A stretch of 64,000 nt of DNA from assembly GCF_900476395.1 (NCBI RefSeq), contig NZ_UIHB01000010.1, positions 105,604 to 169,603 of the forward strand, written 5' to 3'. Of this stretch, positions 40,435 through 49,435 are shown in pieces; the stretch's first letter is position 1; the number at the start of each line of letters is the position of its first letter. This DNA comes from Xanthomonas euroxanthea. GTDB lineage: Bacteria > Pseudomonadota > Gammaproteobacteria > Xanthomonadales > Xanthomonadaceae. Both the position numbers and the translations under genes were made by a program. The notes beneath the pieces are model-generated. The model was not told the origin of the DNA. It saw nothing but the letters and a program-made list of their open reading frames with translations, and did not search any database.

Positions 40435-41220
40435 TCACTCAGCCTGCAGCAACCGCCGCAGCTGCGCCTTGAGCTGGCGCCCGTGTTCGTGGAAATAGCT
40501 GCGCTCGTCGCGCCAGGCGGGAAAGCGCTGCTCCACCTCGGCCCAGAACGCAGGCGAGTGATTGGCCTGCAGCAGGTGGCAGAGCTCGTGCACCAGCACG
40601 TATTCGAACGCGGACGGGCGGCCGAGCACCAGCGCCAGGTCCAGCGCCATCGAGCCATCCGGTGCCAGCGAACCCCACTGCGAGGACATCACCTTCAGCC
40701 GCACCCGCGCCGGCGCGCGCGGCAGGCCGGGCAGATAGGTCGGCAACCAGCGTCCGACATCGGCGCGCGCCTGTGCTTCGTAGAATTCCTTCAACGTGCG
40801 GCGCAGGCCTGCATCACCTAGACGCGTAGGCACATGGAACTGCGCGCCGTCGTCGGTGACCTCGATACGTGCGTAGCGCCCGTCGTGCCAGCTCAGCGGC
40901 AACAAGGCGCCGCGTAACGGCAGCAACCCCGGCACGCCACGCGCCAGCGCCGGAAACGCATCGACCTGCTGATAACGCGACAGCTGCGTGCCCAACCAGT
41001 CCAGGTGCGCCAGCAGAAAGCGCTCGCCCGACACCAGGCTTGCGCGCAGCGGCAGGGTCAACCGCGCACCGCGTTCGTCGACGCTGAGCTTGATGCGCCG
41101 CGCACGCGGGTCGCGCACGCGCAGGACCGCGATTTCACGCCCGTCCAGTTGCACGCGCACGCAGTCGCGTTCGACAACCTGCGGGGCGGGCGCGATCAGA
41201 CGGCGGACGGGCTTGAACAT
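40435..41220 (-). CDS. YgjP/WLM-like metal-dependent hydrolase (M48-type)
   Basis: A 261-residue protein of the DUF45/YgjP family. The zincin motif is VHELCHLLQANHSPAFWAEV (H-E-x-x-H with the downstream H-S-P-x-F-W). The family's WGS block is present as MSSQWGSLAPDG. The N-terminal half carries the beta-rich RIKLSVDERGARLTLPLRA. It is probably a cytoplasmic peptidase or nucleoprotein protease; the substrate is unknown. ATG at 41220 gives the family N-terminus. It is convergent with the alpha/beta hydrolase gene and followed upstream by the palindrome-rich region. Confidence 0.88.
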   Translation of the reverse strand: MFKPVRRLIAPAPQVVERDCVRVQLDGREIAVLRVRDPRARRIKLSVDERGARLTLPLRASLVSGERFLLAHLDWLGTQLSRYQQVDAFPALARGVPGLLPLRGALLPLSWHDGRYARIEVTDDGAQFHVPTRLGDAGLRRTLKEFYEAQARADVGRWLPTYLPGLPRAPARVRLKVMSSQWGSLAPDGSMALDLALVLGRPSAFEYVLVHELCHLLQANHSPAFWAEVEQRFPAWRDERSYFHEHGRQLKAQLRRLLQAE

Positions 41221-41286
41221 GGACACAGGATAGCGCTGCGATGTGTCAGGTGGTGAGATGGCGCGATTGATACATGCGATGTGACG

Positions 41287-42143
41287 GCGTGTCCTGCGAG
41301 CGGTGAGGGCGCCGCGCCATCGACGCTGCGCGTTGGCTGCAGGGCCCTTGCCCGCCCACCATCGTGGGACGCGCTGTGAATCCATCCATGGAGGCTCTTA
41401 CGCGGCATCCATGCCGCGTAAGAGCCCGCGACGGTGAGCGGGCAAGGACCTGTCGAGATGGTCGGTGTGCATGGCTGCAAGCAGAAGTTGAGGTGCGATG
41501 GTCGAGCCACTGTGCCTCGACCGGCTTCCCACCACTCGTCTCACCGCAGACCGAGCAGCAGACAAGCGTTTTGACGCGCAATCTGCAAACGTCGCGTCTG
41601 CCCACCGCAAGCCGAGCGCCACGCTTTCAAGAAAGCAGCCGACCCACTGTCTGGTGCGGTGTCCTTGCCGGTTGCGGGACCGTGTGGCGGCATGGATGCC
41701 GCCACCGAGCCCCCAGGGATGGGTTCACGGCGTGTCCCGCAAGCGGTGAGGACACCGCGGCCTCGACGCTGCGCGTTGGTGCAGGGCCCTTGCCTGCCCA
41801 CCATCGCAGGACACGCCGCAAGTACGTCCCTGTAGGCTCTTACGCGGCATCCATGCCGCGTAAGGTCCCGCGACGGTGAGCAGGCAAGGACCTGTCGAGA
41901 TGGTCGGTGCGCACGGTAAGAGCGGTGTTGGATGCGTCGTTCGCTCATGACGTATCGGCTCCATGTCTGATGGGCGCCGCACGACAGACAGCTCTCACAA
42001 GAGCACCGACCAACTGTCTGGTGCGGTGTCCTTACCGGTTGCGGGACCGTGTGGCGGCATGGATGCCGCCACCGAGCCCCCAGGGACGGGTTCACGGCGC
42101 GTCCCGCAAGCGGTGAGGGCACCGCGCCCGCGACGCTGCGAGC
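41287..42143. repeat. array of four ~100-nt palindromic units in alternating orientation
   Basis: No gene in this roughly 0.95-kb gap (41221-42212). Unit A1 (41346-41447) has outer arms CCTTGCCCGC / GCGGGCAAGG and a perfect inner stem GGCTCTTACGCGGCAT / ATGCCGCGTAAGAGCC. Unit B1 (41656-41758) has GCGGTGTCC / GGACACCGC, a GGTTGCGGGAC / GTCCCGCAAGC pair and inner GTGGCGGCAT / ATGCCGCCAC. A2 (41788-41889) and B2 (42023-42126) repeat them. Period is 367 bases for A2-to-next and B1-to-B2. A is related to B in reverse orientation (shared GAGCC..CCA..GATGG.TTCAC). In A2 the outer stem is CCTTGCCTGC / GCAGGCAAGG, a compensatory change. Confidence 0.88.
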
Positions 42144-42212
42144 TGTTGATTTAGGCCTCGGATGATTCAAGCCCTGCATCGTGGCTCGACAACGCCGTAG
42201 TTCGAAACCTGG

Positions 42213-43118
42213 TTACTCGGCCTTGCTCAGCTTCAGCGCGGTTTCCAGCAGCAGGAACAGGCGCCGGATTTCGGCGCTCATCAGTGCGAAGCGCGCGTCG
42301 AGTTCGGCGCGCGCGCCGTCGTCTTCGCTGTGTTCGAGCTGGTCCAGTGCGCCATCGAGGAACTTGAGCTTGCGGATCACCAGATCGTCGCCGAGCACGA
42401 ACGACAGATTGTCGTCCAGCACCAGCGCCAGCTTGGTCACCTGCTTGCCGGCTTCCAGGTGCTTGTCGATCTCGTCGCCGCGCAATTCCTGGTGCTGGCA
42501 CTTGACCACCGCGCCGCCTTCGATCGGATCCTTCATCTCGCATTCTTCGCCCAGGCTCAGGCCTTCGGGCAGGGGTTCGCCGGCGATCCAGCCGGTGAGG
42601 ATGGCGCGCGGTGCGACTTCAGCGTTCAACGGCAGTGCCGGGAAGCTGCCGAGCGCGCCGCGGATCTCGCTCATCACGTTCTCGCCGCTCTTGCGGCTGG
42701 AGCTGTTGACCGCGATGTAGCCGTGCTGCAGGTCCAGGATGGCATCGGTCCGCGAGCTCTTGACGAAGGCGCGCGGCAACAGCTCATGGATCAGGTCGTC
42801 CTTCAGGCGCTTGCGCGCCTTGCCGCCGGGGCGACGGCCTTCCTTCTCCTCGATCTCGGCAACCTTGCGCTCGAGCAGGTCGTTGACCACCGCGCCGGGC
42901 AGGATCTTGTCCTCGCCACCGACGGTGAGCCAGAGGAAGTCTTCCAGACGATGCGAGAGCACTTCCTGCTCGTCGCGGCCGAACGGGGAAATGAAACCGC
43001 GCGAGCTCATTTCCAGCGGGCCGACCGGCTTGAGCTGCACCTGCGGCAGCAGCGTGTCGATCTCGGAGAAATCCAGCGTGGTCGGGAAACGGAACAGGGT
43101 GAGATTACGAAAGAACAT
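42213..43118 (-). CDS. rdgC: recombination-associated protein RdgC
   Basis: A 301-residue ring-forming dsDNA-binding protein that limits RecA. It begins MFFRNLTLFRFPTTLDFSEI, with SRGFISPFGRDEQEVLSHRL, then the central PRAFVKSSRTDAILDLQHGY and the C-terminal CQHQELRGDEIDKHLEAGKQ. All are typical; the length is normal. It stands alone, flanked by ttcA upstream (67 bases) and the palindrome array downstream. Confidence 0.97.
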   Translation of the reverse strand: MFFRNLTLFRFPTTLDFSEIDTLLPQVQLKPVGPLEMSSRGFISPFGRDEQEVLSHRLEDFLWLTVGGEDKILPGAVVNDLLERKVAEIEEKEGRRPGGKARKRLKDDLIHELLPRAFVKSSRTDAILDLQHGYIAVNSSSRKSGENVMSEIRGALGSFPALPLNAEVAPRAILTGWIAGEPLPEGLSLGEECEMKDPIEGGAVVKCQHQELRGDEIDKHLEAGKQVTKLALVLDDNLSFVLGDDLVIRKLKFLDGALDQLEHSEDDGARAELDARFALMSAEIRRLFLLLETALKLSKAE

Positions 43119-43184
43119 GCGTCAGACCGAAGAGGAGGAAGAAACGTGGAGGGTGGGAAGACTGCCGCCGCCGTGGTGGCCGCG

Positions 43185-44105
43185 TCAGTCGCTGTCGTGT
43201 GCGCTGTCGCCTGCGGCGAGCCAGGCGCTGGAATCGAGATCAGGATCGGGCGGTGCTGCATCGCCATTGCGGCCCAGCGCCAGGAAATCGAACAGGGTGC
43301 GGTCGGCCAGTTGCTCGGGCCGTACATCGGCCAGCGCGCGGGCGATCTGCTCGACCCGCCCGGGCTGCTCGCGGTCCCATTGCTGCAGCATGCGGCCGAC
43401 CTGCTGGCGCTGCAGGTTTTCCTGGCTGCCGCACAGGTTGCACGGGATGATCGGGAACTGGCGCGCCTGCGCGTAAGCGGCGATGTCGGCTTCGCGCACA
43501 TAGGCCAGCGGGCGGATCACCACGTGCTGGCCGTCGTCGCTGCGCAGCTTGGGCGCCATCGCCGCGAGCCGGGCGTGGTGGAACAGGTTCATGAAGAACG
43601 TGGCGACGATGTCGTCGCGATGATGGCCGAGCGCGATCTTGGTCACGCCGTGCGCCTGCGCATAGGCATACAGCGCGCCGCGCCGCAGCCGCGAGCACAG
43701 CGAACACATGGTCTTGCCGGCCGGGATCACCCGGCTGACCACCGAATAGGTGTCCTGCTCGACGATGGCGAACGGCACGTCCAGTCCGCGCAGATAGGTG
43801 GGCAGGACGTGGGCGGGAAAGTCGGGCTGCTTCTGGTCCAGATTGACCGCCACCAGGGTGAACGGCACCGGCGCCTTGCGCTGCAGCTGCAGCAGCATGT
43901 CCAGCAAGGTGTAGCTGTCCTTGCCGCCGGACAGGCACACCATGATCTTGTCGCCGGGCGCGATCATGCCGAAGTCTGCAATCGCCTGGCCCACCTGGCG
44001 CTGCAGGCGTTTGCCCAGGCGCAGCTGCTCACGCTGCAGCCGCTGGCGCGGGTCGCGCGGCGCGGGGTCGGCCAGGGGTTGCGGCAGCGGCAGGACAGCG
44101 GTCAT
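43185..44105 (-). CDS. ttcA: tRNA 2-thiocytidine biosynthesis protein TtcA
   Basis: A 306-residue PP-loop enzyme thiolating C32 of tRNA. ATP loop SGGKDS lies at residues 59-64. The iron-sulfur and sulfur-carrying CSLC and CNLC pairs lie in [19 protein letters not shown] and [35 protein letters not shown] is also conserved. ATG at 44105 is the family start; frame continuation upstream to 44411 is not coding. The C-terminal tail ([20 protein letters not shown]) is variable. Confidence 0.96.
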   Translation of the reverse strand: MTAVLPLPQPLADPAPRDPRQRLQREQLRLGKRLQRQVGQAIADFGMIAPGDKIMVCLSGGKDSYTLLDMLLQLQRKAPVPFTLVAVNLDQKQPDFPAHVLPTYLRGLDVPFAIVEQDTYSVVSRVIPAGKTMCSLCSRLRRGALYAYAQAHGVTKIALGHHRDDIVATFFMNLFHHARLAAMAPKLRSDDGQHVVIRPLAYVREADIAAYAQARQFPIIPCNLCGSQENLQRQQVGRMLQQWDREQPGRVEQIARALADVRPEQLADRTLFDFLALGRNGDAAPPDPDLDSSAWLAAGDSAHDSD

Positions 44106-44582
44106 AAGCCGCCCATTGTAGCTGCCCGGCGCGCGGCGGGCCGGCGCCGGGCGTGCGCGGCTGAACGGGTGGTCAGACGCTTGCGGGCGGGGCGTTCGGC
44201 GTGCGTCTGGTGGTGCTGCGGCGTCAGCGGGCCCAACGCGGCTGCGGGTGCCGCAGGTGGTCGGGGCAGCGCACATCTCGCAGCGCAGCAAGCCTTTCGG
44301 CGCCGGGCTGGGTAAAGTCGGGCAGACCGCTTCACTCGGGATCGGCATGGCATCTCCAGCTTCGCTCCACCGCGCGGCTTTTTTCGGTCGCAGGTGTGGT
44401 AGCGCTAACATTTTGTGCGACGTGGGTCAGGCCCTGCGCCCATATGTGTCCCCGGCGCTGATCGAGCGTGCGCGCTGCTGGCGCGGTGGCGGTGCGCATG
44501 CACGATTGCCGCGCTGCGTGACTGGCCACTGGTCTGCAACGCCCTTCCTTCTTCCCTCGCCTCTTTGCAGGAGTTCCGCCCC
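44106..44582 (+). promoter_or_regulatory. xylA promoter region
   Basis: About 480 bases between ttcA and xylA. The distal part (44106-44380) is GC-rich with no gene. The proximal part holds the xyl-box (44397-44410) about 173 bases before the xylA ATG and an AT-rich ATTTTGTGCGACG directly after it. No other feature is recognised. Confidence 0.55.
44397..44410. promoter_or_regulatory. xyl-box operator (XylR-type)
   Basis: TGGTAGCGCTAACA, a LacI-type palindrome (TGxTAGCGCTAxCA). This exact 14-mer is the xyl-box I recall for the Xanthomonas xylan regulon, controlled by the LacI-family XylR. The xylR gene is convergent with xylA just downstream. Confidence 0.85.
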
Positions 44583-45920
44583 ATGAGCAACACCGTCTAC
44601 ATCGGCGCCAAGGAATATTTCCCCGGTATCGGCAAGATCGGCTTCGAAGGCCGCGACTCGGACAATCCGCTGGCCTTCAAGGTCTACGACGCCAACAAGC
44701 AGGTCGGCGACAAGACCATGGCCGAGCATCTGCGCTTTGCCGTGGCCTACTGGCACAGCTTCTGCGGCAATGGCGCCGATCCGTTCGGCCCGGGCACGCG
44801 CGCGTACCCGTGGGATATCGGCAACACCGCATTGGACCGTGCCGAAGCCAAGGCCGATGCCGCGTTCGAATTCTTCACCAAGCTTGGCGTGCCGTATTAC
44901 TGCTTCCACGACATCGACCTGTCGCCGGATGCCGACGACATCGGTGAGTACGAGCGCAACCTCAAACACATGGTCGGCATCGCCAAGCAGCGCCAAGCCG
45001 ACACCGGCGTCAAGCTGCTGTGGGGCACCGCCAACCTGTTCTCGCACCCGCGCTACATGAACGGTGCATCGACCAACCCGGACTTCAACGTGGTGGCGCG
45101 TGCGGCGGTGCAGGTCAAGGCCGCGATCGATGCCACCGTCGAGCTGGGTGGCGAAAACTACGTGTTCTGGGGCGGCCGCGAGGGCTACGCCTGCCTGCAC
45201 AATACCCAGATGAAGCGCGAGCAGGACAACATGGCGCGCTTTCTGACCCTGGCACGCGACTACGGCCGTGCGATCGGCTTCCAAGGCAACTTCCTGATCG
45301 AGCCCAAGCCGATGGAGCCGATGAAGCACCAGTACGACTTCGACAGCGCCACGGTGATCGGCTTCCTGCGCCAGCACGGCCTGGACCAGGACTTCAAGCT
45401 CAATATCGAAGCCAACCACGCCACGCTGTCGGGCCACAGCTTCGAGCACGACCTGCAGGTGGCAGCCGATGCCGGCCTGCTCGGCAGCATCGATGCCAAC
45501 CGCGGCAACCCGCAGAACGGCTGGGATACCGACCAGTTCCCGACTGACCTGTACGACACCGTCGGCGCCATGCTGGTGGTGCTGCGCCAGGGCGGGCTGG
45601 CACCGGGCGGGCTGAATTTCGATGCCAAGGTGCGCCGCGAGTCGTCCGATCCGCAGGACCTGTTCCTGGCGCATATCGGCGGCATGGACGCGTTCGCACG
45701 CGGGCTGGAAGTGGCCAATGCGCTGCTGACCGCTTCGCCGCTGGAGCAGTGGCGCGCCGAGCGTTACGCCAGCTTCGACAGCGGCGCGGGTGCGGAGTTT
45801 GCCAACGGCAGCAGCACGCTGGTGGATCTGGCCCAGTACGCGGCCGGCAACGAACCCAAGCAACTCAGCGGCCGCCAGGAAGCCTACGAGAACCTGATCA
45901 ACCAGTATCTGACGCGTTGA
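44583..45920 (+). CDS. xylA: xylose isomerase (class II)
   Basis: A 445-residue cytoplasmic TIM-barrel enzyme converting D-xylose to D-xylulose. The long N-terminal form is class II. It has the catalytic CFHDIDL (H109, D110), [31 protein letters not shown] (metal-binding Glu and catalytic Lys), and [19 protein letters not shown] with [25 protein letters not shown] lies nine bases before the ATG. The xyl-box upstream indicates repression by XylR lifted by xylan breakdown products. It is convergent with xylR across a hairpin. Confidence 0.98.
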   Translation: MSNTVYIGAKEYFPGIGKIGFEGRDSDNPLAFKVYDANKQVGDKTMAEHLRFAVAYWHSFCGNGADPFGPGTRAYPWDIGNTALDRAEAKADAAFEFFTKLGVPYYCFHDIDLSPDADDIGEYERNLKHMVGIAKQRQADTGVKLLWGTANLFSHPRYMNGASTNPDFNVVARAAVQVKAAIDATVELGGENYVFWGGREGYACLHNTQMKREQDNMARFLTLARDYGRAIGFQGNFLIEPKPMEPMKHQYDFDSATVIGFLRQHGLDQDFKLNIEANHATLSGHSFEHDLQVAADAGLLGSIDANRGNPQNGWDTDQFPTDLYDTVGAMLVVLRQGGLAPGGLNFDAKVRRESSDPQDLFLAHIGGMDAFARGLEVANALLTASPLEQWRAERYASFDSGAGAEFANGSSTLVDLAQYAAGNEPKQLSGRQEAYENLINQYLTR

Positions 45921-45926
45921 TGCCGT

Positions 45927-45962
45927 GCCGGTGACCGCCTGCACGCGCAGGCGATCACCGGC
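45927..45962. terminator. bidirectional hairpin between xylA and xylR
   Basis: GCCGGTGA, one mismatch, CGCCTGC, loop ACGC, GCAGGCG, TCACCGGC: a 15-bp stem with a single mismatch seven bases after the xylA stop. It serves both convergent transcripts by position. Confidence 0.75.
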
Positions 45963-45989
45963 AGCCTGCGCGCAGAACCGCGTGCAGCG

Positions 45990-47063
45990 TCAGGGCTGTT
46001 CCGCTGCATCCGGCGCCGCCGGTGCGGCCACCGAATCCCGCTTGACCAGCAGGTGCGCGACCACATGATCGACCATCTTCGCCGTGCGCTCCTTGGCGCG
46101 TATCGTCTTCAACAGGATGTCCAGCGCGGCGTCGGCCATGGCGGCGATGGGCTGCTGCACGGTGGTGAGTTCGGGCCAGACCGCGGTGGCGGCGGAGGTG
46201 TCGTCGAAGCCGACCACCGACAGATCGCGTGGCACATCCAGCCCGCGCCGATGCGCGACCGAGATTGCAGCGGCGGCCATATCGTCGTTGCTGGCGAAGA
46301 TGGCGCTGGGGCGACGCTTGCGCGCCAGCAGCTTTTCGGCGGCGACCAAGCCGGATTTGTAGGTGTAGTCGCCCGGCTGCACCAGATGCCGATCCAGCCG
46401 CAGCCCGGCATCGGCCAGCGCCGCCTGAAAGCCTTCGAAGCGACGCGTGCTGGCCGACAGGTTGGGGTGCCCGGCGATATAGCCGATACGCGTGTGGCCC
46501 TGCGCGATCAAATGCTCGGTGATTTCCTTGGCGGCGGCGAATTCGTCGATGCGCACGCAGGCCACATCCGGGCTGAAATGGTTGGAGGCGATCGCCACCA
46601 CCGGCACCTTGGCGCGGACCAGTTCCAAGACCGCGGCCTTGGATTCGCACAGCGGTGGCGGCAGGATCACCCCGGCCACGCCCTTGGCGAGCTTGCGCGC
46701 GGCACGGCGTTCGGCGTCTGCATCCAGGTCGTCCCAGCAATCGATCACCAGCTGGATCGGCGTGCGCGAGGCAACCCGCAACACGCCCAGCAGCAGCTCA
46801 CGCAGGTAGGCGCCGCTGGGGTCGCTGTAGATCAACGCAATGCGCGTGCTCTGCGCGGCGGCCAGGGCACTGGCCGCCAGGTTGGGCGTGTAGCCCAGCT
46901 TGTCGACCGCGCGCAGCACGCGTGCGCGGGTGGCATCGCGCACGCTGCCGTTGTTGTTGACCACGCGCGAGACCGTCATCGGCGAGACCTTCGCCAGCGC
47001 CGCCACCTCGTCGATGGTGGTCGCGCGGCTGGTGCGGCGGACCGATTTCCTGACCTTCTCCAA
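45990..47063 (-). CDS. xylR: LacI-family regulator XylR of the xylan regulon
   Basis: A 357-residue repressor. The helix-turn-helix TIDEVAALAKVSPMTVSRVV near residue 17 and hinge TPNLAASALAAAQS are standard LacI family. They are followed by a periplasmic-binding-like effector domain (IALIYSDPSGAYLRELLLGV through SVVGFDDTSAATAVWPELTT). No ATG lies before the helix-turn-helix, so translation starts at a TTG. 47063 is preferred because AGAGG lies a few bases upstream; TTG at 47078 is the alternative. It sits between xylA and the divergent glucuronidase operon and matches the Xanthomonas xylan regulator described for the xyl-box. Confidence 0.9.
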   Translation of the reverse strand: MEKVRKSVRRTSRATTIDEVAALAKVSPMTVSRVVNNNGSVRDATRARVLRAVDKLGYTPNLAASALAAAQSTRIALIYSDPSGAYLRELLLGVLRVASRTPIQLVIDCWDDLDADAERRAARKLAKGVAGVILPPPLCESKAAVLELVRAKVPVVAIASNHFSPDVACVRIDEFAAAKEITEHLIAQGHTRIGYIAGHPNLSASTRRFEGFQAALADAGLRLDRHLVQPGDYTYKSGLVAAEKLLARKRRPSAIFASNDDMAAAAISVAHRRGLDVPRDLSVVGFDDTSAATAVWPELTTVQQPIAAMADAALDILLKTIRAKERTAKMVDHVVAHLLVKRDSVAAPAAPDAAEQP

Positions 47064-47112
47064 GCGTGGCCTCTTCAAGTGGGTGGCGAACCTGCACGAT
47101 GCACACAAACCG

Positions 47113-47126
47113 TTGCGATAACGCAA
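47113..47126. promoter_or_regulatory. palindrome upstream of xylR and the glucuronidase operon
   Basis: TTGCG-ATAA-CGCAA lies in the 160-base divergent gap. It differs from the exact xyl-box found before xylA but has LacI-operator-like symmetry. No exact xyl-box copy was seen here. Confidence 0.35.
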
Positions 47127-47224
47127 GCGCTCACTGCGTGCACGACGATGCGACGCATGGTACCGGGAAGCAGGCAGAGCGGCGATACGCCGCCGTGTAC
47201 GTGGATGTCGATGGAGCAAGCTGC

Positions 47225-49435
47225 ATGAGCGCGCATGCAACGGAGCGTTGCATGGCGTATTGCGGTGCCTTGGCACGTCCATGGTTGCTGGCGGTGCTGC
47301 TGCTATCCGGCTTGGTGCTGGCCAGTGCCAATGCGCGCGCCGAAGACGGTTACGATTTATGGTTGCGCTACCACCCGCTGGCCAACGCGGCGCAATTACG
47401 CGGCAATGCGAGCGAATTGATCGTCGCCGGCGACTCGCCCACGTTGCAGGCCGCACGCGATGAATTGCAGCGTGGGCTGTCGGGCCTGCTTGGTGCTGCG
47501 CCGCCGTCGTCTGCCACGGTCACGCGCGATGGTGCGATCGTGCTGGGTGCGGCCGCTGCGCCGCAGATCGCGGCATTGCACCTGCAGACCACCGGCCTGG
47601 GCCGCGACGGCTATCTGATCCGCAGTGTCCGCGTGGACGGGCATCGCGCCACCGCCATCGTCGGCGGCAGTGATGTCGGTGCGCTGTACGGGGCATTCCA
47701 CCTGCTGCGCCTGCTGCAGACCGGCCAGTCGCTGGCCGCGCTGGACCTGCGCGAGTCGCCGCGGCTGCAGCTGCGCCTGCTCAATCACTGGGACAACCTG
47801 GACGGGGTGGTCGAGCGTGGCTATGCCGGTGCGTCCCTGTGGAACTGGCAGACCCTGCCCGGGTATCTGGATCCGCGCTACACCGACTATGCGCGCGCCA
47901 ATGCATCGCTGGGCATCAACGGCAGCGTGCTCAACAACGTCAATGCCAAGGCCTGGAGCCTGACGCCGCAGTACCTGGACAAGGCGGCGGCACTGGCCCG
48001 GGTGTTTCGTCCCTATGGCATCCGCGTGTTTCTCAGCGCGCGCTTCAGCGCGCCGATCGAGATCGGTGGCCTGACGACCGCGGACCCGCTGGATCCGCAG
48101 GTACAGCGGTGGTGGCGCGACACCGCCGACGCCATCTACGCGCGCATTCCGGATTTTGGCGGTTTTCTGGTCAAGGCCAATTCCGAAGGCCAGCCCGGCC
48201 CGCAGGACTACGGACGCAGCCATGCCGATGGCGCCAATCTGCTGGCCGACGCGCTGGCGCCGCATGGCGGGGTGGTGATGTGGCGCGCATTCGTCTATTC
48301 GCATGAGCAGCCGGACGATCGCGCAAAGCAGGCCTACAGCGAGTTCCTGCCGCTGGATGGCCGGTTCCGCGACAACGTGATCGTGCAGGTCAAAAATGGT
48401 GCCATCGACTTCCAGCCGCGCGAGCCATTCCATCCGCTGTTCGGCGCGATGCGCAAGACGCCGTTGATGCCGGAATTCCAGATCACCAAGGAGTATCTGG
48501 GCTTTTCCACCCACCTGGCCTACCTGGGCACGCTGTTTGCCGAAACCCTGCAGGCCGACACCTACGCGCGCGGCAAGGGCTCGACGGTGGCCAGCAGCGT
48601 GGATGGCAGTTTGTTCAAGGATGCCGGCCGCACGCGGCTGACCGGTATCGCCGGGGTGGCCAACATCGGGGCGGACCGCAACTGGAGTGGCTCGATCTTC
48701 GACCAGGCCAACTGGTACGCCTACGGGCGGCTGGCGTGGAATCCGCAGGTGTCGCCGCAGGCCATCGCGCAGGACTGGGTGCGTATGACGTTCTCCAATG
48801 ACACTGCTGTGGTGATGCCCGTGGTGGACATGCTGCTGCGCTCGCGCGAGGCGGTGGTGGACTACATGACCCCGCTCGGCCTGCATCACCTGATGGGGCG
48901 CGGCCATCACTACGGCCCGGCGCCGTGGGATGCCGGCAGCGAGCGCCGGGACTGGGACCCGGTCTACTACCACCGCGCCGACCGTCACGGCATCGGCTTC
49001 GATCGCAGTGCCGGCGGCAGCAATGCGGTGGCGCAATACGCCAAGCCGGTGGCGCGCGTGTTCGGCGATGTGCAGCGCGTGCCGGAGCGTTACCTGCTGT
49101 GGTTCCACCATGTGCCCTGGGAGCACCGCATGGCCTCCGGGCGGCCGCTGTGGGACGAGCTGGTGTGGCACTACGACCACGGCGTGGACGAGGTGCGTGC
49201 GATGCGCGCGACCTGGCAGGGCCTGGCCGGCAGGATCGATGCACCGCGTTACCAGCAGGTGGCAAGTTTCCTGGCGATTCAGCAGGACGAAGCGCAGTGG
49301 TGGCGCGATGCCAGCATCGCCTACTTCCAAAGTGTGTCCGGGCTGCCGTTGCCTGCCGGCACGGCGCCGCCGGCGCATCCGCTGGCGTATTACCAAGCAT
49401 TGAAATTTCCGTATGCGCCGGGGAATCCGAAATGA
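47225..49435 (+). CDS. aguA: alpha-glucuronidase, GH67, exported
   Basis: A 736-residue enzyme releasing 4-O-methyl-glucuronic acid from the ends of glucuronoxylo-oligosaccharides. The signal peptide (LLAVLLLSGLVLASANARA) points to a periplasmic site. The catalytic Glu is E321 in FLVKANSEGQPGPQDYGRSH. The catalytic inverting pair matches the blocks NVIVQVKNGAIDFQPREPFH and LMPEFQITKEYLGFSTHLAY. Length fits GH67. GGAG lies eight bases before the ATG. It is first of an operon of five tightly linked genes whose spacings are 4-nt overlaps or a few bases. Confidence 0.97.
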   Translation: MSAHATERCMAYCGALARPWLLAVLLLSGLVLASANARAEDGYDLWLRYHPLANAAQLRGNASELIVAGDSPTLQAARDELQRGLSGLLGAAPPSSATVTRDGAIVLGAAAAPQIAALHLQTTGLGRDGYLIRSVRVDGHRATAIVGGSDVGALYGAFHLLRLLQTGQSLAALDLRESPRLQLRLLNHWDNLDGVVERGYAGASLWNWQTLPGYLDPRYTDYARANASLGINGSVLNNVNAKAWSLTPQYLDKAAALARVFRPYGIRVFLSARFSAPIEIGGLTTADPLDPQVQRWWRDTADAIYARIPDFGGFLVKANSEGQPGPQDYGRSHADGANLLADALAPHGGVVMWRAFVYSHEQPDDRAKQAYSEFLPLDGRFRDNVIVQVKNGAIDFQPREPFHPLFGAMRKTPLMPEFQITKEYLGFSTHLAYLGTLFAETLQADTYARGKGSTVASSVDGSLFKDAGRTRLTGIAGVANIGADRNWSGSIFDQANWYAYGRLAWNPQVSPQAIAQDWVRMTFSNDTAVVMPVVDMLLRSREAVVDYMTPLGLHHLMGRGHHYGPAPWDAGSERRDWDPVYYHRADRHGIGFDRSAGGSNAVAQYAKPVARVFGDVQRVPERYLLWFHHVPWEHRMASGRPLWDELVWHYDHGVDEVRAMRATWQGLAGRIDAPRYQQVASFLAIQQDEAQWWRDASIAYFQSVSGLPLPAGTAPPAHPLAYYQALKFPYAPGNPK

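Noticed and set aside
41364..41879. 171-codon frame in the palindrome array
   Set aside because: Follows the repeat units on both strands (similar peptides recur at each copy) and has no start signal or domain.
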